This document shows positions 54,189 to 62,969 of a stretch of 64,000 bases of DNA, piece by piece. Below the pieces are notes generated by a model. The model was not told the origin of the DNA, did no database searches, and saw only the letters and a list, made by a program, of their open reading frames with translations. The stretch lies in contig NZ_JABWRB020000001.1 in assembly GCF_014268745.2 (NCBI RefSeq), positions 310,001 to 374,000 on the forward strand, given 5' to 3'. A program made the position numbers and the translations under genes. Each line of letters opens with the position of its first letter. Position 1 is the stretch's first letter. The DNA is from Pseudomonas zanjanensis. GTDB taxonomy: Bacteria; Pseudomonadota; Gammaproteobacteria; Pseudomonadales; Pseudomonadaceae.

Positions 54189-56240
54189 TCAGATTATGGA
54201 AACCTTGCTGCGCTCGGCCTGCTTCAGGTAAATGCCCAACTCCCGCGCCGGCAGCGGTTTGCTGTAGTAGTACCCCTGACCTTCGTGGCAGCCCTCGGCG
54301 ATGATGTAGGCTTCCTGCTCCACCGTCTCGACGCCCTCGGCAATGACCTGCATCCCCAGGCTCTTGCCCAACTGGATGATGGCCCGGACGATGGTCGCGT
54401 CGTCCTCGTCGTCGAGCAGGTCCTGGACGAAGCTCTTGTCGATCTTGATCTTGTCCAGCGGCAGGCTCTTGAGGTAGCTCAGGGACGAATAGCCGGTGCC
54501 GAAGTCATCGATGGCAATCAGCGCCCCGGAGCGGCGCAGGCTCAGCAAGTGCTGGGCCGCGGTGGTGATGTCTTCCATCAGGCCGGTCTCGGTGACTTCC
54601 AGTTCCAGGCTGCGCGGCGGCAGCCGGTACATCTGTAGGAGATTGTTTACCACCCGCGGCAGCTCGGCGTGGTGCAGTTGCACCGTCGACAGGTTGACCG
54701 CCATGCGCAGGTCGAGGAAACCCTGGTCGTGCCATTCGCGCAATTGCCTGCACGCCTGGTCCAGCACCCATTCGCCGATGGCGATGATGGTGCCGTTCTG
54801 TTCGGCCAGGGGAATGAACAAGTCCGGCGGCACCAGGCCGTGCTCGGGATGGTGCCAGCGAATCAAGGCTTCGGTGCCTACTATCCGCAGGTCGCGGTAG
54901 CTGATCTGCGGTTGGTACACCAGGCTGAACTGCTCGCGGGCAAGGGCCTCGCGCAGGTCTTTCTCCAGTTCGCGACGGCGGCGCATCTCGCTGTCGACGC
55001 TGGCGATGTAGAACTGGTAGCGATTGCGCGAGCGGCTCTTGGCCAGGGTCATGGTCTGCTCGGCTTTCTGCAACAGTTTCTCGGTGCTGTCACCGTCTTC
55101 GGGGAAGAGGGTGATGCCGATAGTGGCCCGCAGGCGGATCTGCTGATCATCGATGGCGAACGGCGCTTCCAGGTCATCGAGGATGCTCTGGGCCAGCTCG
55201 GCGGCCTCGTAGGGCTGCTCGATGTCGGCTTGGACCAGGGCGAACTGGTCACCCCCCAAACGCGCCAGCGCGCCGAGCCGGCCGCTGTGGGCCCGCAGCC
55301 GATCCGCCAGGGCCAGCAGCAACTGGTCGCCGGTCTGATAGCTGAACTGCTCGTTGATGCCCTTGAAGTCATCCAGCCCCACACACAGCACCGCCACCCG
55401 ACGTTGCAGGCGCCCGGCGTCCACCAGGATCTTGTCCAGTTGCTGTTGCAGTTGCTGGCGGTTGGGCAGGCCGGTGAGAAAGTCGTACTGGGCCATGCGC
55501 AGCAGGCTGTTTTCCGCTTCGTGGCGCAGGTGCGTGTTGCGTTCGATGGATTCGAGCAGTTGGTTGGCCGTGTTGATCCACAGGCCCAGTTCGTTTTGCT
55601 CGTGGCCGCGCAACTGCGGGATCTTGTGCGCGCTGGGACGATCGGGGTTGATTTCGGTCAGGTGCTCGATGATCCGCGACAACGGCTTGGTCAGCAGCCA
55701 GTGATAGACCAGGTACAGCACCAAGCCCATGGCCAGGGCCCGCAGCATCCCGGAGATAAAGATGATCACCGAACTTACGATGAAGCCCTCGCCGTAGGTG
55801 GCGGTGTCGAGGGTGATGCTCAGGTCGCCGTAATATTCGCTGTAGGGGCCGCGTCCCACCAGTTGCGTGGTGAAGGTGCGCTCTTTGCCCAGGATCAGGT
55901 CGGTCAGCCAGCGGCTGTCGGAGTGCTTCAAGGGCCGGGCTTTTTCGGCGAGCATGGTTTCGCGGGGATGGCCGATGGACGCCATGCGTACGGCTTCGTC
56001 CTGGAACAGGCCCTCGATCACCTGCATGCCCATTTCCCGGTCCAGGCTGTAGACGGCCTGGGTCGAAGGGTCGCGGAACATGTCGAGGATACGTTGGGCG
56101 TCAGTGGCGACGGCCTGGTTGGTTTTGTAGGCATCGAACACGATCTGGGCGCAGCTCAAGACCACACCAACGATCAATGCCGAGAGGAGCACGACCCGGA
56201 GCAACTTCACAGACAAGCTGTTCTTGAGTTCCAGCTTCAA
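54189..56240 (-). CDS. bifA: c-di-GMP phosphodiesterase BifA
   Basis: This 683-residue inner-membrane protein has membrane helices at about residues 10-32 and 150-178 with a periplasmic sensor domain between, a HAMP-like linker, a GGDEF domain whose signature is the degenerate GGDQF (near residue 330), and an EAL domain starting with EALIRWHHPEHG (near 455) and containing NLSTVQLHH, TGYSSLSYLKSL and DKSFVQD. BifA breaks down c-di-GMP and represses biofilm formation while promoting swarming. The N-terminus MKLELKNSLSVKLLRVVLLS and the position beside sodB match BifA closely. Confidence 0.92.
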   Translation of the reverse strand: MKLELKNSLSVKLLRVVLLSALIVGVVLSCAQIVFDAYKTNQAVATDAQRILDMFRDPSTQAVYSLDREMGMQVIEGLFQDEAVRMASIGHPRETMLAEKARPLKHSDSRWLTDLILGKERTFTTQLVGRGPYSEYYGDLSITLDTATYGEGFIVSSVIIFISGMLRALAMGLVLYLVYHWLLTKPLSRIIEHLTEINPDRPSAHKIPQLRGHEQNELGLWINTANQLLESIERNTHLRHEAENSLLRMAQYDFLTGLPNRQQLQQQLDKILVDAGRLQRRVAVLCVGLDDFKGINEQFSYQTGDQLLLALADRLRAHSGRLGALARLGGDQFALVQADIEQPYEAAELAQSILDDLEAPFAIDDQQIRLRATIGITLFPEDGDSTEKLLQKAEQTMTLAKSRSRNRYQFYIASVDSEMRRRRELEKDLREALAREQFSLVYQPQISYRDLRIVGTEALIRWHHPEHGLVPPDLFIPLAEQNGTIIAIGEWVLDQACRQLREWHDQGFLDLRMAVNLSTVQLHHAELPRVVNNLLQMYRLPPRSLELEVTETGLMEDITTAAQHLLSLRRSGALIAIDDFGTGYSSLSYLKSLPLDKIKIDKSFVQDLLDDEDDATIVRAIIQLGKSLGMQVIAEGVETVEQEAYIIAEGCHEGQGYYYSKPLPARELGIYLKQAERSKVSII

Positions 56241-56493
56241 AGAGTGGTTCCTTGTTCCGTGCGGGTAGCGTCAAGTTGCCATGAGTATTGGCAATCCTGT
56301 GATGTCAGTCAAAGGGACAATCAAACACAAGGGTTTTCGCTTGAAACCTGACCGGTATACGTTTTTTCCAGAGTGATTGCTCTACGACCATTGTGTCGGT
56401 TGAAAGGCACCGCAACTTGAGGCCCGCCGGGATTTTTTCTTGCTTTCCAGACGCGAGGTCTCTAGTCCGCGATCATTTTTCGCCGTGCAAAGA

Positions 56494-56520
56494 AAACCCG
56501 GCATGGCGCCGGGTTTCTTT
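56494..56520. terminator. intrinsic terminator of sodB
   Basis: The stem aaacccggc / gccgggttt with a 5-base loop (atggc). On the minus strand it is followed by TTTTCTTT. It probably also blocks read-through from the other side. Confidence 0.85.
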
Positions 56521-56535
56521 GGGCTGGCATCGAGC

Positions 56536-57132
56536 TTAGGCAGTGAAGGCTTTACCTTCGAACTGCTCGGCGACGAATTTCCAGTTGACCAGGTTCCAGA
56601 ACGCTTCGACGTATTTCGGACGAACGTTGCGGTAGTCGATGTAGTAGGCGTGTTCCCACACGTCGCAGGTCAACAGCGGGGTGTCGCCGTTGGTCAGTGG
56701 GTTGCCGGCGCCGATGGTGCTGGCCAGGGCCAGGGAACCGTCAGCCTTTTTCACCAGCCAGCCCCAACCGGAACCGAAGGTGCCGATGGACGTCTTGCTG
56801 AACTCTTCCTTGAACTTGTCGAACGAACCGAAGGCTGCATTGATGGCTTCAGCCAGCGCGCCGGTTGGTTGACCGCCGGCGTTGGGCGCCAGGCAGTTCC
56901 AGTAGAAAGTATGGTTCCAGACCTGAGCGGCGTTGTTGAAGATACCGCCCGAGGAAGTCTTGACGATTTCTTCCAGGGTCTTGCCTTCGAACTCGGTGCC
57001 AGGCACCAGGTTGTTCAGGTTCACGACATAGGTGTTGTGGTGCTTGTCGTGGTGGTATTCCAGAGTCTCTTTGGAGATGTGCGGCTGCAGTGCATCGTGT
57101 GGATAGGGCAGCGGCGGCAATTCGAAAGCCAT
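56536..57132 (-). CDS. sodB: iron superoxide dismutase
   Basis: This 198-residue enzyme converts superoxide to hydrogen peroxide and oxygen in the cytoplasm. The metal ligands lie in [12 protein letters not shown] (His27), [11 protein letters not shown] (His in WNH), and [13 protein letters not shown] (Asp and His). Fe-type markers such as [11 protein letters not shown] and FGSGWGWLV are present. The ATG at 57132 follows TTAGGAGAATCACC. The location beside bifA matches P. aeruginosa. Confidence 0.95.
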   Translation of the reverse strand: MAFELPPLPYPHDALQPHISKETLEYHHDKHHNTYVVNLNNLVPGTEFEGKTLEEIVKTSSGGIFNNAAQVWNHTFYWNCLAPNAGGQPTGALAEAINAAFGSFDKFKEEFSKTSIGTFGSGWGWLVKKADGSLALASTIGAGNPLTNGDTPLLTCDVWEHAYYIDYRNVRPKYVEAFWNLVNWKFVAEQFEGKAFTA

Positions 57133-57308
57133 GGTGATTCTCCTAATCAGGTCAGGTTGCGGTGAGCGCAAGGCCGATCACGGGCGGCCAGACTAGCGCC
57201 GGGGAGTTTGTACTCTTTGCGGCGCAGGAGTCGGATCATAGCACCGGGGGTGCGGCATAACCACGCAACAACTGTGTGGAATAGAGGTTCCAGAGCGGTT
57301 TGGAATAA

Positions 57309-57911
57309 TCAGCCGGTGACGATCAATTGCATCGCCACGGTAAACATCATCACCGCGACCAAGAGGTCCAGGATCCGCCAAGTGCTTGGGCGGGCCAACC
57401 ACGGTGCCAGCCATGCCGCGCCGATGGCCAGGGTGAGGAACCATAGCAGCGAGGCACTGGCCGCCCCTATCACGTAGGCACCGGGAACGCTCTGCTGGGC
57501 GCCAAGGGAACCGATCAGCAGCACCGTGTCGAGGTAGACGTGGGGGTTGAGCAGCGTCACCGCCAGCGCGCTGAGCAACACCGCCCGCAGCGAGCGTACG
57601 GCGTGGTTCTCACTTTGCTGCAGGCTCTGCTTCGAGCAGGCCCGGCGCAAGGCCAGGCTGGCGTACCAGAGCAGGAACGCCGCACCGCCCCAGCGGGCAA
57701 TCGACAGCAGCAACGGACTCTGGGCCAGCAAGGTCGCCAGGCCGAAAACCCCGGCGGCGACCAACAGGGCATCGCAGGTGATGCACAGCGCCGCTACCGG
57801 CAAGTGATGCTCGCGGCGTAGGCTCTGGGCCAATACGAACGCATTCTGGGCGCCGATGGCCATGATCAGCCCGAGGGCCACCACGAGCCCGTTCACATAG
57901 CTTTGCCACAT
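57309..57911 (-). CDS. LysE/ArgO basic amino-acid exporter
   Basis: This 200-residue protein has about six membrane segments and the LysE/ArgO start VNGLVVALGLIMAIGAQNAFVLAQ, with LNPHVYLDTVLLIGSLG in the fourth segment. It exports lysine or arginine. The divergent LysR-family gene encodes ArgP, the known activator of this exporter type; 97 bp separate their starts and must hold both promoters. Confidence 0.88.
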   Translation of the reverse strand: MWQSYVNGLVVALGLIMAIGAQNAFVLAQSLRREHHLPVAALCITCDALLVAAGVFGLATLLAQSPLLLSIARWGGAAFLLWYASLALRRACSKQSLQQSENHAVRSLRAVLLSALAVTLLNPHVYLDTVLLIGSLGAQQSVPGAYVIGAASASLLWFLTLAIGAAWLAPWLARPSTWRILDLLVAVMMFTVAMQLIVTG

Positions 57912-58008
57912 CTTTTTTTATCCCCGGTCAGTTGCTGTTGCTGGTCATTTTCCCGGGAAGGGCTGTATAAGAAAAACCAATATTGCTGATTGCCCATTAG
58001 GATTACTG

Positions 58009-58902
58009 ATGTTCGACTACAAATTGCTCTCTGCCCTGGCCGCCGTGGTCGAGCAGGCCGGTTTCGAGCGTGCAGCCCAGGTGCTGGGTTTGTCGCAGTC
58101 GGCCATTTCCCAACGAATCAAGTTGCTGGAGGCGCGTGCCGGCCAGCCCGTCCTGGTGCGGGCCACGCCGCCGGTGCCGACGGAAATCGGCCGTCGGCTG
58201 CTCAACCATGTGCAACAGGTGCGGCTGCTCGAGCGTGACCTGCAAAGCCTGGTGCCGGCGCTGGATGAAGAGGGCCTGCCGGAGCGTCTGCGCATCGCCT
58301 TGAACGCCGACAGTTTGGCGACCTGGTGGGCCGCTGCCGTGGGCGATTTCTGCGCCGACCAACACCTGTTGCTCGACTTGGTGGTGGAGGACCAGACCGT
58401 TGGCCTCAAGCGCATGCGCGCCGGTGAAGTGGCGGCCTGTGTCTGCGCCAGCGAACGCCCGGTGGCGGGCGCCCGCAGTGTATTGCTGGGGGCGATGCGT
58501 TACCGGGCGTTGGCCAGCCCGGCCTTCATCGCCCGGCATTTTCCCGGCGGCGTGCGAGCCGATCAACTGGCCCGTACGCCAGCCTTGGTGTTTGGTCCGG
58601 ATGATTTCCTGCAACACCGCTACCTCGCGTCCGTGGGCGTGGAGGGCGGTTTCGAGCATCATCTGTGCCCCTCGTCCGAAGGTTTCATCCGTCTCGCTGA
58701 AGCGGGACTGGGCTGGGGGCTGGTGCCGGAGCTGCAAGTGCGCGAACAGCTGGAACGAGGCGTGCTGGTGGAATTGTTGGCAGATAAACCGATCGATGTG
58801 CCGCTGTACTGGCATCATTGGCGCAATGGTGGGCAGTTGCTCGGCTTATTGACCGAGCGACTGATCGCAGCGGCAAGCAGCACGCTGCAAGCAGTACGTT
58901 GA
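58009..58902 (+). CDS. argP: LysR-family regulator ArgP
   Basis: This 297-residue regulator has an N-terminal winged helix (FDYKLLSALAAVVEQAGFERAA then QVLGLSQSAISQRIKLLE) and a C-terminal effector domain (LRIALNADSLATWWAAAVGDF, DLVVEDQTVGLKRMRAGEV). ArgP responds to lysine and arginine and activates the divergent exporter gene. Its last codons lie in an AAGC-rich repeat (58868). Confidence 0.9.
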   Translation: MFDYKLLSALAAVVEQAGFERAAQVLGLSQSAISQRIKLLEARAGQPVLVRATPPVPTEIGRRLLNHVQQVRLLERDLQSLVPALDEEGLPERLRIALNADSLATWWAAAVGDFCADQHLLLDLVVEDQTVGLKRMRAGEVAACVCASERPVAGARSVLLGAMRYRALASPAFIARHFPGGVRADQLARTPALVFGPDDFLQHRYLASVGVEGGFEHHLCPSSEGFIRLAEAGLGWGLVPELQVREQLERGVLVELLADKPIDVPLYWHHWRNGGQLLGLLTERLIAAASSTLQAVR

Positions 58903-58934
58903 GCGCGCAGTGCTTGAAGCTTGTCGCTTGCAGC
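58868..58934. repeat. imperfect AAGC-rich inverted repeat
   Basis: The left part gcggcaagcagcacgctgca with agca and the right part tgcttgaagcttgtcgcttgc form a loose hairpin. It overlaps the last codons of argP. Confidence 0.45.
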
Positions 58935-58958
58935 TGGAAACTGATTTTAGGAGCATTC

Positions 58959-59951
58959 ATGAAGATTTTGGTCACCGGCGCGAGCGGCTTCATTGGCGGG
59001 CGCTTTGCGCGTTTCGCCCTGGAGCAGGGCCTGGATGTGCGGGTCACCGGTCGCCGGGCCGAGAGTGTGGAGCACCTGGTGCGGCGCGGTGCGCAATTCG
59101 TCCAAGGGGACTTGAGCGACCCGCTGCTGGCCCGCGACCTGTGCCTGGATGTCGAGGCCGTGGTGCATTGCGCCGGTTCCGTTGGGCTGTGGGGCCGCTA
59201 CCAGGATTTCCACCAGGGTAACGTTCAGGTCACGGAAAATGTCGTCGAGGCCTGCCTCAAGCAGAAGGTGCGTCGCCTGGTTCATCTGTCCTCGCCGTCC
59301 ATTTACTTTGATGGCCGTGACCACCTCGGGTTGACCGAAGAACAGGTGCCCAAGCGCTTCAAGCATCCTTATGCCGCCACCAAGTACCTGGCCGAGCAGA
59401 AAGTCTTCGGCGCCCAGGAGTTCGGCCTCGAAGTGCTGGCCCTGCGCCCGCGTTTCGTGACGGGTGCCGGTGATATGAGTATTTTTCCGCGCCTGTTGAA
59501 AATGCAGCGCAAGGGGCGCCTGGCCATTGTCGGCAACGGCTTGAACAAGGTGGATTTCACCAGCGTGCAGAACCTTAACGAAGCGTTGCTCAGCAGTCTG
59601 CTGGCTACCGATTCCGCCTTGGGCAAGGCCTACAACATCAGCAACGGCGCACCGGTCCCATTGTGGGATGTGGTCAATTATGTGATGCGCCAGATGGAAG
59701 TCCCACAGGTCCGACGTTATCGTTCCTACGGCTTGGCTTACAGCGTCGCGGCCCTGAATGAAGGGGTCTGCAAGCTCTGGCCAGGCCGCCCCGAACCGAC
59801 GCTGTCGCGCCTGGGCATGCAGGTCATGAACAAAAATTTCACCCTGGACATCAGCCGGGCCCGGCATTATCTCGATTACGATCCGCAGGTCAGCTTGTGG
59901 ACGGCGCTCGATGAATTTTGCGCCTGGTGGACGGTCCAAAACACCCGCTGA
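58959..59951 (+). CDS. NAD-dependent epimerase/dehydratase (extended SDR)
   Basis: This 330-residue protein has the extended short-chain dehydrogenase coenzyme motif TGASGFIGG near residues 7-15, DLSDPLLARDL, VHCAGSVGLWG and the catalytic Tyr and Lys in HPYAATKYLAEQ. The C-terminal region (RYRSYGLAYSVAALNEGV) is like 3-beta-hydroxysteroid dehydrogenase-type members. The substrate is unknown. The ATG follows TTAGGAGCATTC. Confidence 0.85.
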   Translation: MKILVTGASGFIGGRFARFALEQGLDVRVTGRRAESVEHLVRRGAQFVQGDLSDPLLARDLCLDVEAVVHCAGSVGLWGRYQDFHQGNVQVTENVVEACLKQKVRRLVHLSSPSIYFDGRDHLGLTEEQVPKRFKHPYAATKYLAEQKVFGAQEFGLEVLALRPRFVTGAGDMSIFPRLLKMQRKGRLAIVGNGLNKVDFTSVQNLNEALLSSLLATDSALGKAYNISNGAPVPLWDVVNYVMRQMEVPQVRRYRSYGLAYSVAALNEGVCKLWPGRPEPTLSRLGMQVMNKNFTLDISRARHYLDYDPQVSLWTALDEFCAWWTVQNTR

Positions 59952-60057
59952 TCGGCCCGCCATGAACCGAGTGCCCGGTTCGGGGTCAATCGGTGCGGCG
60001 GGCGACGGGGTTATACTCGCCGCATCAAGCCATTACCGGTTTCCCAAAGGTCGAACC

Positions 60058-60939
60058 ATGCCCATGCGTAACGATGCCAACGACGACTTCGATGATGTAC
60101 CGAGCCTGCGGATGCGGGCCGACATTCCCGATGACGATGATTTCCTGCCCAACCGCCAGTCGCCCCACGTGCAAGCGCGCCCGGCGCCGGCCGCCGCGGC
60201 GAAAGTCAAGGTCAAGGGGCCCAGCACCGGGCCGCTGTGGGCATTGGTCGGCGCGCTGCTGTGTGCGTTCGGTTTCCTGGCCTGGTGGAGCTTCCAGCAG
60301 ATTTCCCTGATGGAGCAGCAATTGGTGGCGACTCAGGAAAGCTTCGCCCGGATCAGTGAAGATGCGGCGGGGCGCTTGCAGGACATTTCCGGCAAGGTGG
60401 TCGCCGGGCAGTCCAATGTCATGAGTGACAGTGAAGCCTTGAAATTGCAGATCAAACAGTTGGACAACAAGCTGCAGGAGCAGGCCCGGCAATTCGACGG
60501 CAAGCTGCAGGAGCAGTACCGGCAGCAACAAGCCACGTTCGGTCCGTCCGCCGACCTGGACAAGGAACTTGCCCAGCTCATTGCCCAGGCTTCTGACCAG
60601 CAGAACACCAACACTCAACTGCAAGCTTCCAACAAGGAGCTCCAAGCCCAGGTCAAGGCGCTGGCCGCTGAAGTGACCGCCTTGAAGAATCAAGGCGAGG
60701 GTGGTGCCCTGGATGCCCAGCTCAAGAGCATCGGTGCCGACATCACCGCCCTGAAAAGAGCCACCTCCAACTCTGCCATCGAGCGCCTGGAGCAGGACGT
60801 GATCGTGCTCAAGAGCCAGCAGGATAACGGCAACACCGCCGAGTTCGACGCCTTCCGCGGGCAGGTCACCCGTAACATCAATACCTTGCAAGCGCAGATC
60901 CAGCATTTGCAGCAGCAACTCAGCGCTCGGGCTCAATAA
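60058..60939 (+). CDS. coiled-coil inner-membrane protein of unknown role
   Basis: This 293-residue protein has an acidic cytoplasmic N-terminus (NDDFDDVPSLRMRADIPDDD), one membrane helix at about residues 60-78 (LWALVGALLCAFGFLAWW) and a long periplasmic coiled coil rich in Gln, Lys and Glu (LKLQIKQLDNKLQEQARQFD and onward). No enzyme motif is visible. Such architecture suits a structural, division-related or chaperone role. The ATG follows AAAGG. Confidence 0.75.
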   Translation: MPMRNDANDDFDDVPSLRMRADIPDDDDFLPNRQSPHVQARPAPAAAAKVKVKGPSTGPLWALVGALLCAFGFLAWWSFQQISLMEQQLVATQESFARISEDAAGRLQDISGKVVAGQSNVMSDSEALKLQIKQLDNKLQEQARQFDGKLQEQYRQQQATFGPSADLDKELAQLIAQASDQQNTNTQLQASNKELQAQVKALAAEVTALKNQGEGGALDAQLKSIGADITALKRATSNSAIERLEQDVIVLKSQQDNGNTAEFDAFRGQVTRNINTLQAQIQHLQQQLSARAQ

Positions 60940-60966
60940 GCCTGATGTTCGGCTAGCGCCTATCCC

Positions 60967-61063
60967 TGTAGGAGCTGCCGAAGGCTGCGATCTTTTGATC
61001 TTTCGCTCAAGACTCAATTGTCTGGGAAAAGATCGCAGCCTCGTTGCACTCGTCAGCTCCTAC
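60967..61063. repeat. inverted repeat, T family
   Basis: Begins tgtaggagctgccgaaggct and ends gatcgcagcctcgttgcact with cgtcagctccta; related to the element at 54070. Confidence 0.8.
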
Positions 61064-61116
61064 TTCCCCACGCCGTCTACGCTCTTGAAACACCAACAAG
61101 AACGAGGGGCGCACGC

Positions 61117-61953
61117 ATGGGTTTTTTTCACAGGATGGCCTGGCTGGGCGCAATGCTCATGCTGGGGATGGCCCAGGCGGCCACTGCGGACGATGGCCAC
61201 GCGGCCCGGGCGCTGCTGGAGAAGGCCTTGGCCTATTACCATGACAATGGCGACAAAGCCTTTGCCGCCTTCAGCCGCCAAGGGGAATTTGTCGACAAGG
61301 ATCGCTATGTGTTCGTGGTCGATACCCAGGGTGTGATGCTTGCCAGCGGCGGACCTTCCTCGGCGTTGATCGGACGGGACGTGTCCGAAGTGCTGGGGCC
61401 GGATTTGCGCAAAGCCTTCAAGGACGCCTTGAAAACTCCCGAGGCCAGTGGCATTCAGCAAGCCGAGTACCGTTGGCAGAACTGGGCGGACGGCAAGGTC
61501 GAGCGCAAGCATGTGTATTTCCAGCGTGTTGGTGAGCGAATCCTGGCCGTCGGTTATTACTTGCCGCGTGCTTCAGCCGAACAGGCCCGGGCACTGCTGG
61601 ACAAGGCCTCGAGTGACCTGCTGAAAAACGAGAAAGCCACGCTGACGGCAGTCAACGCTCTAAAGGGCGGGTATCTGCAGGATGATTTGTATGTCTTTGT
61701 CGTCGACCTCGATACCCGGCGCTATGTGGGGCATGGCACCAATCTGCGTTTGATCAACACCGACTTTGCCAAGGTCAAGGACCCGGATGGCAAACCAGTG
61801 GGGGAGCCGATCCTGGCCATGATCGGCAAGCAGGATGTGGGGGAGTATGAGTATCGCTGGAAGAATCCGGTGACCGGGAAGGTTGAGGACAAGCATGCTT
61901 ATCTGAAGAAGGTTGGGCATTTTCTGGTGGCGGTGGGGTATTACAGTCCTTGA
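61117..61953 (+). CDS. periplasmic protein with two tandem Cache domains
   Basis: This 278-residue protein has a signal peptide (about 1-24, ending MAQAATA) and then two similar Cache sensor domains. The first carries RYVFVVDTQGVMLASGGP, EYRWQNWADGKVERKH and ILAVGYYLPRA; the second LYVFVVDLDTRRYVGHGTN, EYRWKNPVTGKVEDKH and FLVAVGYYSP. No membrane helix or signalling output domain follows, so it is a soluble or shed sensor that might hand a ligand to a membrane receptor. The ATG follows GAACGAGGGG. Confidence 0.82.
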   Translation: MGFFHRMAWLGAMLMLGMAQAATADDGHAARALLEKALAYYHDNGDKAFAAFSRQGEFVDKDRYVFVVDTQGVMLASGGPSSALIGRDVSEVLGPDLRKAFKDALKTPEASGIQQAEYRWQNWADGKVERKHVYFQRVGERILAVGYYLPRASAEQARALLDKASSDLLKNEKATLTAVNALKGGYLQDDLYVFVVDLDTRRYVGHGTNLRLINTDFAKVKDPDGKPVGEPILAMIGKQDVGEYEYRWKNPVTGKVEDKHAYLKKVGHFLVAVGYYSP

Positions 61954-61984
61954 GGCTGGGGGGCTGGGGCTGGGGCTGGGTTTT

Positions 61985-62028
61985 GGGTGTATATCCGTTT
62001 CTTAGGTAACGGCCACTGGCGGTTCCGC
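61985..62028 (+). repeat. 44-bp inverted repeat, left arm
   Basis: The arm gggtgtatatccgttt...ggcggttccgc matches the complement of 62881-62924 at 41 of 44 positions. It bounds the 1-kb gene-free block from the left. Confidence 0.9.
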
Positions 62029-62274
62029 CCTTACGGCGGCTCACTTTTTTTCAAACGCCAAAAAAAGTAAGCAAAAAAGGCTTGCCCCACCACTCGGTGC
62101 CTCGCTAGGGCTCGGCATGCCCTCACTCCGGCATTGCTCCGTGGGCCGCCGCGAAGGGCCATCCATGGCCCAGCGCGGCTAACCCGGCATCCATGCCGGG
62201 TTGCCCACTGCGCAATGCCTGCGTTCGGCCATCGTGGTTAACGGGGCGCTCAGATCAAGATCAAGATCCAAAGC
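62029..62274. other. gene-free stretch with small stem-loops
   Basis: This part contains several short palindromes (aacccggcatccatgccgggtt, gggccatccatggccc) and no credible coding frame. It looks like part of a repeated intergenic block of this genus rather than unique sequence. Confidence 0.6.
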
Positions 62275-62430
62275 AAGAGCAAGAGCAAGAGCAAGAGCAA
62301 GAGCAAGAGCAAGAGCAAGAGCAAGAGCAAGAGCAAGAGCAAGAGCAAGAGCAAGAGCAAGAGCAAGAGCAAGAGCAAGAGCAAGAGCAAGAGCAAGAGC
62401 AAGAGCAAGAGCAAGAGCAAGAGCAAGAGC
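62275..62430. repeat. 26 tandem copies of the hexamer AAGAGC
   Basis: A perfect 156-bp tandem array, preceded by degenerate tcaaga units. It has no stop codon in any of six frames (giving KS, RA, EQ, AL, LL or SC dipeptides), which creates long spurious open frames. Confidence 0.95.
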
Positions 62431-62487
62431 GGGGCACATGCCTAATGCCTGTCAGTTAAGTGGATAGCACGGGCAAACACACAAACC

Positions 62488-62578
62488 GTGGCGAGGGAGC
62501 TTGCTCCCGCTGGGCTGCGTAGCAGCCCCAAAAACAGGGCCGCTTCGCGACCCAGCGGGAGCAAGCTCCCTCGCCACA
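62488..62578. repeat. REP-type inverted repeat, S family
   Basis: Complete S-family element with inner stem gctgcgtagcagc, inside the block bounded by the 44-bp inverted repeats. Confidence 0.9.
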
Positions 62579-62659
62579 GGGTTACTGCCGGGCTTTATTT
62601 CGCTTAACTGATCGGCATTGGGGCACATGCCTGCATTTATTTGGCTGAGCCACCGCTAT

Positions 62660-62681
62660 CGCGAGCAGGCTCGCTCCCACA
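62660..62681. repeat. single G-family arm
   Basis: One gcgagcaggctcgctcccac arm, forming an outward pair with the next element. Confidence 0.8.
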
Positions 62682-62725
62682 ATGGGCCGCAGTGAACACA
62701 AGACTCATAAACACCCAAGATCCCC

Positions 62726-62815
62726 TGTGGGAGCGAGCCTGCTCGCGAAGAGGCCGGCACATCCAACATCACCGCAAACTGACCCACCGCCTTCGCGAGC
62801 AGGCTCGCTCCCACA
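62726..62815. repeat. REP-type inverted repeat, G family
   Basis: Complete pair of the gcgagcctgctcgcg variant; the third and fourth arms of a small cluster. Confidence 0.9.
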
Positions 62816-62880
62816 TTAGGGGAAACGCGATCACCCTGACCAGGTCGGCTATCAGGCCGCCTCGCGGCGGCGCTGTAAAA

Positions 62881-62924
62881 GCGGAACCGCCAGCGGCCGT
62901 TACCGAAAAAACGGATATACACCC
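62881..62924 (-). repeat. 44-bp inverted repeat, right arm
   Basis: Complement of the arm at 61985 with three mismatches. It bounds the repeat block on the rapA side, 45 bp from the rapA stop. Confidence 0.9.
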
Positions 62925-62969
62925 GATAAAAGCACCACAGCGGAACCTATATCGGGACCCCAGCCAAAC

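Noticed and set aside
62179..62467. Long open frames across the hexamer array encoding EQ, RA or AL repeats
   Set aside because: A six-base repeat without stop codons is open in every frame; there is no ribosome site or conserved flanking domain.
61985..62924. Complete insertion sequence
   Set aside because: Terminal inverted repeats exist, but there is no transposase and no clear target duplication.
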